From: Didymodactylos carnosus
Lineage: Eukaryota; Rotifera; Eurotatoria; Philodinida; Philodinidae
Direction: 5' to 3'
Assembly: GCA_905250885.1 (NCBI GenBank)
Contig: CAJNOQ010002055.1
Coordinates: forward strand, 1 to 26,616
DNA length: 26,616 nt
Shown here one piece after another: positions 1 through 10,409 of this stretch. Both the position numbers and the translations under genes were made by a program. The first letter of the stretch is position 1; each line of letters begins with the position of its first letter. Under the pieces are notes generated by a model. It made no database searches, had not been told where the DNA came from, and worked only from the letters and a program-made list of their open reading frames with translations.

Positions 1-1045
1 GACCATTTGTAATATTTTGCTATGGTTTTTTTTTTCTCTCCTTCTGTTTTGTAAAAGCAGCCGATTAAACTTTCTTGGTCTTCCACATTTTCTGAAAATA
101 AGTTATGTCTTGCTCTCTTCTTCTAATCACATCACGCTGACACATTGTTTTTAATAACTTTTTTTATGATTAATTCATCGTCTCTTGTTTTTCATTTTTT
201 TATGATTTTTGACCCGAGAAAAAAGTGCAATCATTTGCACTACACGCTTCAAGCTCAAAATAATAATGGCCTTTGTTTTTTTTTAATCCTATCTCTTCAG
301 TCAGGCGCGTAATTGTTTCCTTTTTTGTTTTTCTATACCAACTTGTATCGCGTTACTTTTTTTCTTTTCTTTCGTATCATTGATTAAGTGAAGAAATGGG
401 TTAAGACTGGTAGTTTCCCGGTGTGTGACGTAGTTGTGTACAGTATAGATTGATACTTGTGAACAAAAAAATAAAATAAATATAAAACATGTCTTTTACG
501 AGTTAGTGTCTCACTCCTCTTGCTTTGGATGTTATGTCTTTCGGAAAATTATTCGTGTGGTGTTTTTTTCTTTTCTCTTCTCCTTTTTGTTTGTTAGTAA
601 CATGACGTGTGTGTATTCCTCTTGTTTTCTCATGTTCTTGCGATTTTTTTTTTTTTTGTTTATTGTTATTGGACTGAACATGACGGGGATAAATGCAGAT
701 TAAACAAAAGGATAATTTTTAACTTTTATTATAGAAGAAACAAATAATATAAATCTGATGGTTTTTTAAGTCAGGAGAAAAAAACAGGGAGTACTGTGTT
801 TATTGTATATTTGTTATTTCTATATCAAAAGAAATACGTATGGAATAGAATTCATCAGATTCACAACTAGATAAAAGGATGTTTTAAAAATATGAGAAGT
901 TATAATGTTGAAAAACAATCCCATTTTACTGCTTCATTACTACAGTTCGCACATATCATTCTATAGCCATGATCTTTTTTTCTCGGTGATAATATATACA
1001 TATAGTCTATAAAATTGCATAAATAGAAAAACAATAAGTTATTTT
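1..1045. other. T-rich non-coding stretch, possible 3' UTR at the left edge
   Basis: There is no convincing coding region. The plus strand is dominated by T runs, and the only open frame (506-703) is low-complexity F/L/S-rich and reads like translated poly-T. Overlapping AATAAA-type signals at about 470-482 could end a plus-strand transcript entering from the left. A TTTATT at 725-730 is AATAAA on the minus strand, about 316 nt beyond the stop codon of the minus-strand gene at 3166-1046, and could be its polyadenylation signal. A 7-bp stem with a 4-nt loop lies at 224-241. Confidence 0.5.
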
Positions 1046-3166
1046 TTACGCACTAATTGTCTGACGTTCAATGCGATTGATTGCATTTCGAACTTTATTT
1101 TGAACAATAGTAATTTCTTTTTCAACATTTTCTTGATCAATTTTAAATTGTTGATTCTCAGCAGATAGTTTAGTATCTATCATACCTGATATATCGTTGT
1201 TCAATTTTACGGATTTAATATCATTTTCATTCATCATTTTGTCAGTGGTACTATGAATATATTTTATAATTTCAAATGGTTTATTTTTTGTATCCTCTGT
1301 ATGTGTATTAGAAGATTTCAACGTTGTTATTGGACTGTAAGTTAAACTTGTTTGTAGATGATGTCCATTTTGTTCAAATACGAACTGTTCTCGAATTTCG
1401 CATGCTTGAATGATCGGTGATGGTATAGTGGGAAAAGGTTTGTGTTGTATTTTCATAGCGTTTTTCGATGATGGTTTTGTTAATGATATGGATAATAACG
1501 ACGAATTCGATTGAGAATATGATGTTTGAAATTTTGATGTTAAAAAATCAATTTCTGGTAGAGCAATGGAAACTTTTTCTAATGGTAAATAATCGGTGAT
1601 ATACTTCACATATGTCAATGGTAGATTATTGAATTTTTTCGAAGAGACAAATTGTTCAATCCTAATTTTACTCAAACTATTGTCATAATTATGCATTTGT
1701 AAACCATGACTATGAGTTTCATTGATTAACGGATATCTATAGGCTTCTTTGCTTTCAACTGTTTTAATTTCTATGTCTGATTTATCACTTTGCATTAAAT
1801 ATAATGATGATAAATTTAAAAAACTAGACGACAATGTTTTGATCTCTACATTTTTATCAGATGATTTATCGTTCTCTGTGAATGTGTTTAATGTTTCATA
1901 ATTATTTGATTCAATCTGTTTGCTACTTCCTGGTTCTTGTAGCAACGTAAATATAGTATTCTCTGAACATTTATTCTCTTTTGTTAATAAATCGAATACA
2001 GAACAAATCGAGTTGTTTTCCTTTACATTTTTTATTGAATTAGATTTTTTACTATTATGTTGTTCCAATGAAAATATTCTATTGGATTTTAGTTTTTTCT
2101 CGTTGAGTAATACTGACGATGTTTGTTGATGTTGTTGTTTCATTAACCATATCAATTGAAATTGATTTTTTTTGTGCCAATGCTCTATGTCTTTTGCAAT
2201 ATGATACATTTCTTTTTGTTGTTCACTAATATTTTTTGCTACTAAAATGATGGAAAATAATTGAATACTTTCATTTAAAATTTCAATACGTTTTTTCTCA
2301 TAATTATCTAACTGTTGCGAACATTGTTCAAATTTTGTTTTAAATTGTCTCCAAAACAATTCAAATTCTTCCTGAATTCGTTTTCCACCATAACTAGTCA
2401 CAATGGATAAGGTATCTGTCACACATAGTTTATGCCTAAAATGACCACAAATAATTTCATAACTGAGAGAGAAAGCTCTCGTCCTTTCGACATTACATTT
2501 ATTGCAAACTATCAAAATCAATCGAAACCCATTGCTAACGAGAAAAGAAAATGAAACATTTTTCATGCAAAGATTTAAATCAAACATATCAATCTAGCAT
2601 AAAATGACTTTTCACCATACACAATAGACATCTCTTTAGATTTTTTCTTTTTTTTAAAAATACATATAACAAGACTAAAGATCATTAAACTACCTTTCTT
2701 GTGAACTCAGAAACTCTGAACCTCTTTTTTGCTCTTGTTGAAATTGTGTTGCAAATTGTTCCAATTGTTTTCCTCCCTTTTTCAAAAAATTAATAAAATG
2801 TTTGTTGCTTGAATTTCTGATATTGTCATACCAAGCTAAATTTTTTAATTCTAAATTTTCTAGATTCCATAGATAACCCGTTGTCGTTTGTAAATATGAA
2901 TGTAAAACTTGAAGAAAATCAGTTAAATAAATTTCGTATTGTCCGTAGATAAAATTTTTATTTCGTATAATTTGTTTCGTAAAATTGGTATAAATTTTCT
3001 TAAAATTTTGGCATTCATCAGATAACAGCTTTGCAAGTGATTTATACGTAGAACTTAGTAGTCTGGAAGCGTTCAGACTTGATTTATAACGTTCGACTAA
3101 ACGCAATGGATGCGTGATGTGAGATGGATACGTTGTACTATCATAGTGTTGAATAGTCGATGACAT
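1046..3166 (-). CDS. Unrecognised ~606-620 aa protein with helical, possibly F-BAR-like N-terminal half
   Basis: I do not recognise the family. Exon 1 (3166-2694) starts with MSSTIQHYDS and ends in SSQE plus a split codon at a GTAGTT donor. The last exon ends at a TAA at 1046. Its 5' edge is uncertain: acceptors giving starts at 2435 (best pyrimidine tract) or 2393 both keep frame, and a further in-frame acceptor lies upstream near 2547. Residues ~10-155 and the start of exon 2 (EEFELFWRQF, then QLDNYEKKRIEILNESIQLF) are heptad-rich amphipathic helices, which with their length and the late F..F..C..Q...E..R pattern resemble an F-BAR or similar helical-bundle domain. The remaining ~400 residues are Ser/Asn/Lys-rich and probably disordered. 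There is no signal peptide or clear membrane segment. The gene is divergent from SAS-6. The gene model is well supported; the function is a guess. Confidence 0.7.
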
Positions 3167-3421
3167 ACTAGTTTTTACGGATAATACACATAAATTAATA
3201 TGCTATAAACACAGAAAAACAAACATATTTTAAGTCCACAAGGAAAAAACTCAATTGATTTAAGAAAATTTTATGATTATTTTTCAACTTGTTGTTATGA
3301 ATGATGCGCGCTTGAAGGGAGAAGCAAAAGATAGAATTATATTTTACACATGAAAGTATGTAATAACTCTTATGTTTCATTTGTCTACAAACTTTGCGAA
3401 TTTATCCTAATATATTATGTT
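3167..3421. other. Short 5' flank of the minus-strand gene
   Basis: AT-rich sequence directly upstream of the start codon at 3166. The open frame at 3195-3380 on the minus strand has no protein-like composition. No promoter motif can be assigned with confidence. The last 8 bases, ATTATGTT at 3414-3421, are the left target-site duplication of the neighbouring MITE. Confidence 0.4.
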
Positions 3422-3920
3422 CAGGGTGCCCAAATCCAGTTTTTCCTAAAAAATCAGTTGTTCAGGAGATTTTTCTAAAAAATTGGGAGAGTATCAGACA
3501 GTGTTTTCTTGGACAAGAAAAACAAAAAAACCTAATAACTTTTTCAAAAAAAAATTTTTTTTTCAAATATTTTGTAATGCATTATTTTATCATTTGTTAC
3601 AGACTGTAGTACGAATTTTTGATGTAGAATTTGATCCGATGGGTTTGGAAGTTCACTAATCTCATCTTCTTGTAATGAGAACAATCAATAAGCGCACAGC
3701 GAGCTATTTCAATGTACAATTGTTTAGCCTCTTGATCCAGAAATTCTGTTTCTGAAGCTGATAATCTCAGTTTTGGAAAAAACAAAATCGATGCAGAAAA
3801 ACAATTGAAAATCAGGAGAAAATTTTAAAAACAAGCTCCTAAAATCATGAGAATTTTCATTCGGAGAAAAGTCTAAAGATCAGGAGTCTTCTGATCAAAT
3901 CAGGAGATTTGGGCACTCTG
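3422..3920. mobile_element. hAT-like non-autonomous DNA transposon (MITE), 499 bp
   Basis: The left end reads CAGGGTGCCCAAATC and the reverse complement of the right end reads CAGAGTGCCCAAATC, a terminal inverted repeat matching at 14 of 15 positions. It is flanked by 8-bp direct repeats, ATTATGTT (3414-3421) and ATTACGTT (3921-3928), with one mismatch. An 8-bp duplication and CAG-starting ends are the signature of the hAT superfamily. A TCAGGAG motif recurs near both ends. No transposase is present, so it would need one in trans. The slightly diverged ends suggest it is not recent. Confidence 0.85.
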
Positions 3921-4620
3921 ATTACGTTTTCCAAGGTTGTTTGCACAAGTCGTAAAATAGCGACATCCATGCGGCATTTTCATACACCTTACAGACACTG
4001 TTCTCATCAGTAACCTTATAAAGAAAAAAGACTCGGACTTTTAAAAATTTAACTTGTATTTTGAGCTGTAAGTGATTTTTTAGTGAGCAAATATGGGTTT
4101 CGAACTGGCTAATCTCATAAACAAATCAGATCTTTTGTTCGTGTGACACACACACAATTACTGGTATGAATCATCTTTTGATTTATAGTACATCGTAAAT
4201 TAAAACGACGCAAAAAGTTAAATATAAAGATTCCATAAGTGTCACCATAACCAGGAATAGTTTAACTGTTCAGAGTTTAGAAAATGGTAAAGAACTGTTC
4301 CCAACAGGAGAGTGTTGCAGAGTTTCTAAAACCAAGTGTGTTTTACACTATATAAGATATTTATTTATTGAAAATTTTGAACTGTTGGAGCATTTCGCAG
4401 CTTCTTTGCAGTTGGACCAGTCATGATTTTAAGGCTCTTATGCGCGAGAAATTTCTACTTTATTTTATGCCAATCTTTTCAATCGTGTGCCTTGTGAATG
4501 CGATTGTTAAACTAGTTTGAGTACTTAATTTGGTAACTTGCGAGCATGGGTATTTAAACCATTTTACACAACTTGATTCAGCATTCCTCTATATTTGAAC
4601 TGCTGATATACTGTCTATAG

Positions 4621-4639
4621 TATATATATATATATATAT
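4621..4639. repeat. (TA)n microsatellite
   Basis: An uninterrupted TA dinucleotide run in the intergenic region upstream of SAS-6. Confidence 0.9.
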
Positions 4640-4849
4640 TGTACACTGCCAGAAAAAACAACATGTTTTTCTTCTTCATAAAGATGTTCCATGATCATTT
4701 ACAGCAAGGGGGCGAGCCTGCTCACACTCGCAGATTACAAATTCGAGAATGTCTTTCGTATACTAAAGTGGTTAAAATACAGGTTCTATGCTAGCGATAA
4801 ATGTATTAGGTGTGAATATAAAAATGTCTGTTAGCCATCAGGCTATGGT

Positions 4850-5068
4850 TTACATATATTGATCTAGGATGGAAATCCAATTTTTTAGAGTGTTTGGAGC
4901 GTGATACTTTTTGGTTGAGACAACGGCAGTGGCATCATGGATGCTGCACTCATATATGAGCGTAGATTGTTTAGTTTTTTTGTTGGTCAAATCTAATGAC
5001 GTCCATTGTTCATATTTTTTCGACAATACTTTCGTAGATTTTATATTCATGAAGATGATGGCGGTCAT
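4850..5068 (-). CDS. Small hypothetical ORF (72 aa) head-to-head with SAS-6
   Basis: The start codon at 5068 lies only 40 bp from the SAS-6 ATG on the opposite strand, and the frame ends with TAA. The translation (starting MTAIIFMNIK, ending SILDQYM) has mixed, protein-like composition and less AT-biased codons than nearby random frames. I recognise no domain. It could be a small gene sharing a bidirectional promoter, an exon or relic of an older gene, or a chance frame. An open frame of this length can occur by chance, so support is weak. Confidence 0.22.
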   Translation of the reverse strand: MTAIIFMNIKSTKVLSKKYEQWTSLDLTNKKTKQSTLIYECSIHDATAVVSTKKYHAPNTLKNWISILDQYM

Positions 5069-5108
5069 AATTTACCAATAATGTACTGATTGCGAACTAA
5101 TATTTAGT

Positions 5109-8100
5109 ATGGCTGCATTCTCTGACAATCATTCCCAGCCGCCACTCTTCAGTAAAGTTATATGCGTGCGATTATTGTCAAATCCAAAAGCGGATGAAAA
5201 GTAAGAAAGAATCTAATTATATTCCGGCCAAAACATCTTTTTTTATTATATCTTTTAGAGCTCGAAATATTCGCATAACCGTCGAGTTTCAGTCAGTTAG
5301 TTCGTTACCATCGTCACATCATCCAAAGGTATAATTTATCATTATCTCTTCATACCACTATTTGACATAACTGGCAGAATATACGCTGAAGCAAATTAAC
5401 GATTAAAAAAAATCTATTGACAGTAGAGAAGAATTCATTTTTGACTTCTGAAGTTGTTGTTTTTTGAGAAATCGCAGGTCACTCTCGACTATCCTAACAG
5501 AAAATTATAATTTTCATATTTTCACTTCTGAAACAGTATGTTGAACATTTTTTCATCACAGTTAAGTTTTCAGTACATATATATTGTTTAATAATTTAGG
5601 AATTGATTATCAAATTAACAGATGAAAGTGATTTATTTTTTCTGTATAAATTGCACTTGAATGAAGAAGATTTTCAAAAGTAAGCTGCTAGAACGAAAAT
5701 ATCTTTGTTCTAGTTTTGTTTTTTAACTTTATTTTTTAGTCTTAAAATAGAACAAGGTTTATTAGTAGATTTTAGCGCTTTTCCACAACATGTAATCGAC
5801 TATTTAGAAATGTGTGTGCGTGATCAACAAAATGAAACAACAGCAAAGTAAAAATAAAAATAAATATATTTCAGCATCTATCTGAGTTTCTAATATTTAA
5901 CATTTTATGTGATTTAGATTTCAGTTACATCTAGTGACAAAGGACTCATTTTCTGATGAAAATAATGATCAAACTCATTTAAAAGTTGTGGAAATAAGTT
6001 CATTCAAACATCTGACACATTTATCATTATTAATGACACGAGCAAATGATAAAGAAATAAAAACATATCTTGCTCGACGTTTACAGTTACGAAATGTGAG
6101 TTGATCTTTTATTTTTTCAAAAAATTAAAATATTATTTTATTTTCATTCTATTTAGGAAGATTATGATCGAATGAGTAATGAATACAATTATGTTAAACG
6201 AGAATTGGAAACTAAACAACAGGTATAAACTCTCTTGTATTGTGTTTGTAAAAAAAAACAAACAAACTGTCAACAATTTTTCTATTTTAGTTATTAAATG
6301 AGAAGAGTATTGAATTTGAAAAATTAAAATTAGAATGGAATTCAAATAACAATCAAGTTATTGGTAAACATATGCAAGAATTAGCCGAAGAAAAACAAAA
6401 ATCATTGCAGGTATAAAAATTTGTATGAAAATAATTTTTATTTTTTAATCTAATTTATTTTTATTTATCTGTTAGGAAAAAACAAGTTTACAACAAAAAT
6501 TGGAGAATGAACGTCGTGATGTAGAACAAATTCATTTAAAAAATATAAAACAATTACAAGAGAATCTAAATGAACTTCAAGATTCAACAAAAGTAAAATT
6601 GAAAAAATATCGTTGTTTTCTTTATTTTCAAATTATTTGTATATATATTTAGGAGTTAACAAGTTTAAAATATCGTAATGAAATCACTATAAATGAATTA
6701 AGTTCAAAATTGAAAACGACAAATGAAGAATATCAAAATACAAAAGATGAATTAGCGCGATATCGTAAAACGAATACAACATTAGATAATGAAGTACATC
6801 AATATGAGAAAACTGTTAATCATTTACGAACAAAAATAGCGTTAGTTGAACAAGATTTAAAAAATAAACAAGACTTATTACAACAAACACAGGATAGAAT
6901 ATCAGTTGAACAAGAATCCAAAGTAGGAGAATAAGAAAAAAAATTTTGTTAGCTTCCATTAAATTTCAACATTTTTTTTTTAATTTTTAATAGAAAAAAC
7001 ACGAAGAAACGGCTCAATCAAAACTAGAGAAAATAAAAGAATTAAAACAAGATTTATTGAAAGGAAATGAAATTATTGTCAAATATCGAAATGAATTGGA
7101 GAAATGTAAAAATGATTTACAAACATGTCAAACAGAACTAATCAAATGCAAAGATAAAGTATGTTCATATATTTCTCTATTTTAAATTTTTAATCTATTA
7201 TTTTTTAATTCTTAGATGAAAACAAAAGATCAAATTGCAACAAAACAAGAACGTTTATTACAAGAAAAAGAACGTGAAATAGCTAATCTTCAAAAAGAGT
7301 TGAATGAATCGAATAGTAAAGTAACCAAAGGAAGTGAAACAAATCTAAAATTAAATGAACAGTTAACAGAAGCAAAAGATTTGTTAAAAAAAAATGAATT
7401 ATTATTAACTTATTTGAATAAACAAATAACAGAACAAAATATTCAACCATCAAGAATAAACACCAGTTCAACATTAGATTCATCAGTAGCAACAACAACA
7501 AACCATTTTAGACCAACCACATTTCTGGTTTGTTGCATTAATTTTAACTATGAAAATCTTCATTGCATAGCTGAAATTATCAAAATTATAACTTCTACTC
7601 AGATGAAACACCATATTATTATACCTTTTGAAAAAATGAATTTTCACATTATAATAATCATCTTTTTTTCTAGACGAACACAAATAATGGAGGTGGTCAG
7701 TCTCACATACGTCATACTACTCCGTACGGTAGTCTTCAAGCGCATTACATGCCTTCTCAAGTAATTGAAAAAATAAACGAATATTGGTATACTTCATTTG
7801 AGCATATTTTTTGTTTTCATCATAGACTCACGCAGCAATATCATCGAATGGTAATGGTTACATACAAATGAATGCTGCTCAAATTCCTGTTTCTTCAAAT
7901 GTGTGTAATAATAATAATAATAATAATGCCACAAACAGTACGATATATAGACATTCGACAATGTCAACATCTCAAAATGGTTATAAATCATTGGTAAATA
8001 ATGATGGTGATGATCCAATGACTATCGAACCACGAATCAAAGATAAAGAACAGTAAATTTTCTAATTTATTTGTCATTGTAGATGAATTTACGATGTTAT

Positions 8101-8430
8101 TTTCATTTTAGTGAACGTATTGATCCAAAATATTTTCAATTTGGAAATTCTTCCACTATAAATAATAGAAATGCGTTAAAATCATCAGTATCAGCAGGAA
8201 ATATTCATAGTGTACCAGCTGGTTCATCATCATCAGTACAAACATCATCACACACAAATGACAATGATAAGCATATATCAGATAATACAAAACGTACACT
8301 GAGTGCTGTTATCGTAGGACAATTTCAAAATTCATCAACACGTATTAATAGTGATAATCGACAACATCAGGCACCAAAAGTGAACACTACTCCACTGGCC
8401 TCAGCATATTCGTCAAATAAACAAATATGA
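5109..8430 (+). CDS. SASS6: SAS-6, centriole cartwheel protein (14 exons, 736 aa)
   Basis: SAS-6 homodimers form the ninefold hub and spokes of the centriolar cartwheel. Exons: 5109-5200, 5259-5328, 5600-5679, 5740-5847, 5918-6095, 6157-6222, 6291-6410, 6476-6592, 6653-6922, 6994-7158, 7216-7527, 7674-7760, 7826-8052, 8112-8430. All junctions are GT-AG and keep frame to a TGA. Residues 1 to ~165 form the globular head. The PISA-type signature GLLVDFSAFPQHVIDYLEMC is at 87-106, and SSFKHLTHLS carries Phe146, matching the conserved head-head interface phenylalanine. Residues ~177-505 are a long charged Gln/Lys/Glu coiled coil (rod). The rest is a Ser/Thr/Asn/Gln-rich tail with seven consecutive Asn (7907-7927). 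Human SASS6 is 657 aa, so the tail is somewhat long. The first in-frame ATG of the head was chosen as start. The assignment is firm; individual exon edges are by inspection. Confidence 0.95.
7907..7927 (+). repeat. (AAT)7 trinucleotide repeat encoding poly-Asn
   Basis: Seven AAT codons in exon 13 of SAS-6, inside the disordered tail. Such a run can vary in length between alleles without shifting the frame. Confidence 0.9.
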
Positions 8431-8516
8431 GCTAAAAATAGCATTTTTAGTTAACTGAACTGTTAATTTATTGCACGATTGTATTTGATGGGGTCTTGTC
8501 GTTATAGTGTTTCGCT

Positions 8517-8650
8517 CAAGGGGGAAAAAGCGTTTTGGAATGGGTTGGGATGGGCTATTCCAGGCCATTTCATACCATTCTATACCATTCCAAAATGGTC
8601 AAAAATGTTTGGAATGGTATGGAATGGCCCATTCCGCCTTTTCCCCCTTG
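8517..8650. mobile_element. hAT-like MITE, 134 bp, in the SAS-6 3' flank
   Basis: Both ends begin CAAGGGGGAAAA when read inward (12 bp perfect, then [A/G]GCG). The element is flanked by perfect 8-bp duplications GTTTCGCT at 8509-8516 and 8651-8658. Much of the interior is itself an inverted repeat built from GGAATGG/CCATTCC words, with arms of about 20 bp around 8571-8590 and 8609-8628 matching at all but one position, so a transcript through it would form a long hairpin. It starts 87 bp after the SAS-6 stop codon and so probably lies in the 3' UTR. The perfect duplication implies a relatively recent insertion. Confidence 0.9.
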
Positions 8651-8658
8651 GTTTCGCT

Positions 8659-10200
8659 GCTATACCGCGTTGTTCTCTCAAATTTTAGCAGACACCGACT
8701 CCGCTTAGAATCACAGAATTTATGGATAGTTGATTGTTTTTGTATTTTTTTCGTTCTATATCATTCCACATTCCGTCCTATTACTGAATGATCTTTTGTT
8801 TGTGTGATTTTCTTGTACTTTTTCTGTACTCAGGTTCTTACACTTTTTTTCATTTTTGAAATAAGAAACGATGTATAGATATTTTTCGATCTTTTTATTC
8901 TTTAGAGGAAGGATCGGATCTGTCCTCCTAGTTATTACAATAATTTCTACATGTTCAAATTGAGTTCAGAACAATTCTGTATGGTCTATATCACATTATA
9001 CAAAACTCTGATACTATAGGCTAAAATACTTTTTAAATGAAATATCCATGTATGGAATTAACAATTATCGAGCTAAGTTATTTCAAATTTCAATTTTTCG
9101 AGAAAAACAATGTTAAATTAGTGAAACAAATAGAAAAATCCATCGTCGTGAAGACTTCAGTTTTCAAAATTTTTATTTAGATTATTTTTCCACTTATCAT
9201 TGAATAGAAATTAACACGAGGATTATAACACATTATTTATATTATTGATTTTTCGCTCAAAATTTGATAATTTTATAGCGTTTATAAAGACGGATAAAAA
9301 ATACGTTTATACTTAATATTGCATAAAAATTTTGAGTTTTATCCCTGAACTCAAATGTTTGTAGTCGACTCCACACGGTGTCGTATATTTTAGCTTGATC
9401 TTTGTTACTTGTGTATATAAATCTTTCCATTTGAAATGAAGTTTTAGCTTACAGAATTAGAGTCTCGTTTGAAGTGGTGCAGAATCACTCTTTAATAAAT
9501 ATTTAATTATTTAGTAGAATGTGTACATAATTTTGAAATGGGTGGGGAGAATAGAATGTCTTTGATATTTTTCTTACTATAGATGAAGAAATGTTTATAT
9601 TTCACGGAATTTCAACTATTTTCGCCTTTCTTCACTGATTTTTATCGTAAAACATTTATTAACTTTCTTTTGCCATACTGGGATTTTGCATCATACTTCT
9701 ACATTGAAATGGATAATTTTTTCTACAATTAATTAATATTGCTGTTAAAAGGTAAAAATTTATTGTTTTTAAAGTAGCTAATACTATTTACTTATATGTA
9801 CTGACTTCTGATAGAATAATTCGATGTCATATTGACCACTATTAAGTAACAACAACTAGGCAGTATAACAGTGCTTCTGTTTCAATACCGGCAAAAAGAA
9901 ACAAAAAACTTGTTTATTTTTTATATCAATTTATAATTGATTATAATCTAATATCTGTAGATGATTTGCTCTGTATCATCGATCATATAGTTCTATAAAT
10001 TTAAAAATACTATATATAGTACACATAGATATCAATCTATTTTTAAATAATTTTTAGTTTTGCGCTATGTCTTGATAAAATAAATGCGACATGATATTTA
10101 TAAAATATATCTATGGCCTTGTTTTATTTTCAGTTTTTTTTTGTCATTGTTATTGTTGTTTTGTATTTGTTTGCATCATTTTATACTTTCATCATGTATA
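8659..10200. other. AT-rich non-coding region
   Basis: No open frame with protein-like composition is visible. It probably contains the end of the SAS-6 transcript. There is no clean AATAAA close to the stop codon; one occurs at about 9494-9499. A perfect 15-bp AT palindrome lies near 10008-10022. Confidence 0.4.
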
Positions 10201-10223
10201 AGGCATAATGTACATCAATAACG

Positions 10224-10409
10224 TTGCTCTTTTTTTTTTCCAATGAAACACAGTTCAAGTTTGTTGTATGTGAACGAAAACAGATAAAGAACGGCCGCTT
10301 GTATTATGTAAAAGTTATTGCCGATCAATCAGAATCAACATACGTAAAAGAGAAGTGCATACACACACACACACACATTTCATCCCTTACATACCTAGAA
10401 AAAGAATAG
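10224..10409 (+). other. Exon-like open frame of unknown identity
   Basis: A T-rich tract followed by CAG at 10251-10253 resembles an acceptor. The sequence after it reads FKFVVCERKQIKNGRLYYVK and continues protein-like to VKEKC before running into an (AC)n repeat. The composition is far less T-biased than its surroundings. I recognise no domain and see no convincing partner exon or strong donor. It could be a single exon of an unseen gene or a gene relic. Confidence 0.2.
10361..10376. repeat. (AC)8 microsatellite
   Basis: A perfect dinucleotide run of eight AC units. Confidence 0.9.

Larger units (their letters stand above)
3929..5108. other. Intergenic / SAS-6 upstream region
   Basis: This holds a (TA)n microsatellite at 4621-4639 and a short GC-richer patch at about 4700-4740. 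The segment just before the SAS-6 start codon should contain its promoter and 5' UTR, but I can assign no specific core motif. A small open frame on the opposite strand (5068-4850) is listed separately. Confidence 0.4.

Noticed and set aside
224..241. Perfect 7-bp stem, 4-nt loop (AGTGCAA/TTGCACT)
   Set aside because: It resembles a bacterial terminator hairpin but the window is eukaryotic, and it lacks the histone 3' stem-loop sequence. Short stems are expected by chance.
506..703. 65-codon open frame near the left edge
   Set aside because: Almost entirely Phe/Leu/Val/Ser from poly-T; no start context or splice partners. It looks like translated UTR or intergenic sequence.
1920..2129. 69-codon plus-strand frame
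   Set aside because: Antisense shadow of the large minus-strand exon at 2435-1046.
7283..7683. Minus-strand frames opposite SAS-6 exon 11 and intron 11
   Set aside because: Shadows of the Asn/Lys/Glu-rich coiled-coil coding strand, giving Leu-rich antisense frames.
8053..8082. Alternative SAS-6 acceptor just before the ATG at 8083
   Set aside because: It would make a 30-nt intron, too short for this genome. The acceptor at 8110-8111 gives 59 nt and keeps frame.
8479..8791. Two overlapping frames over the 8.5-kb MITE
   Set aside because: They translate the inverted-repeat element (GGAATGG words), not a gene.
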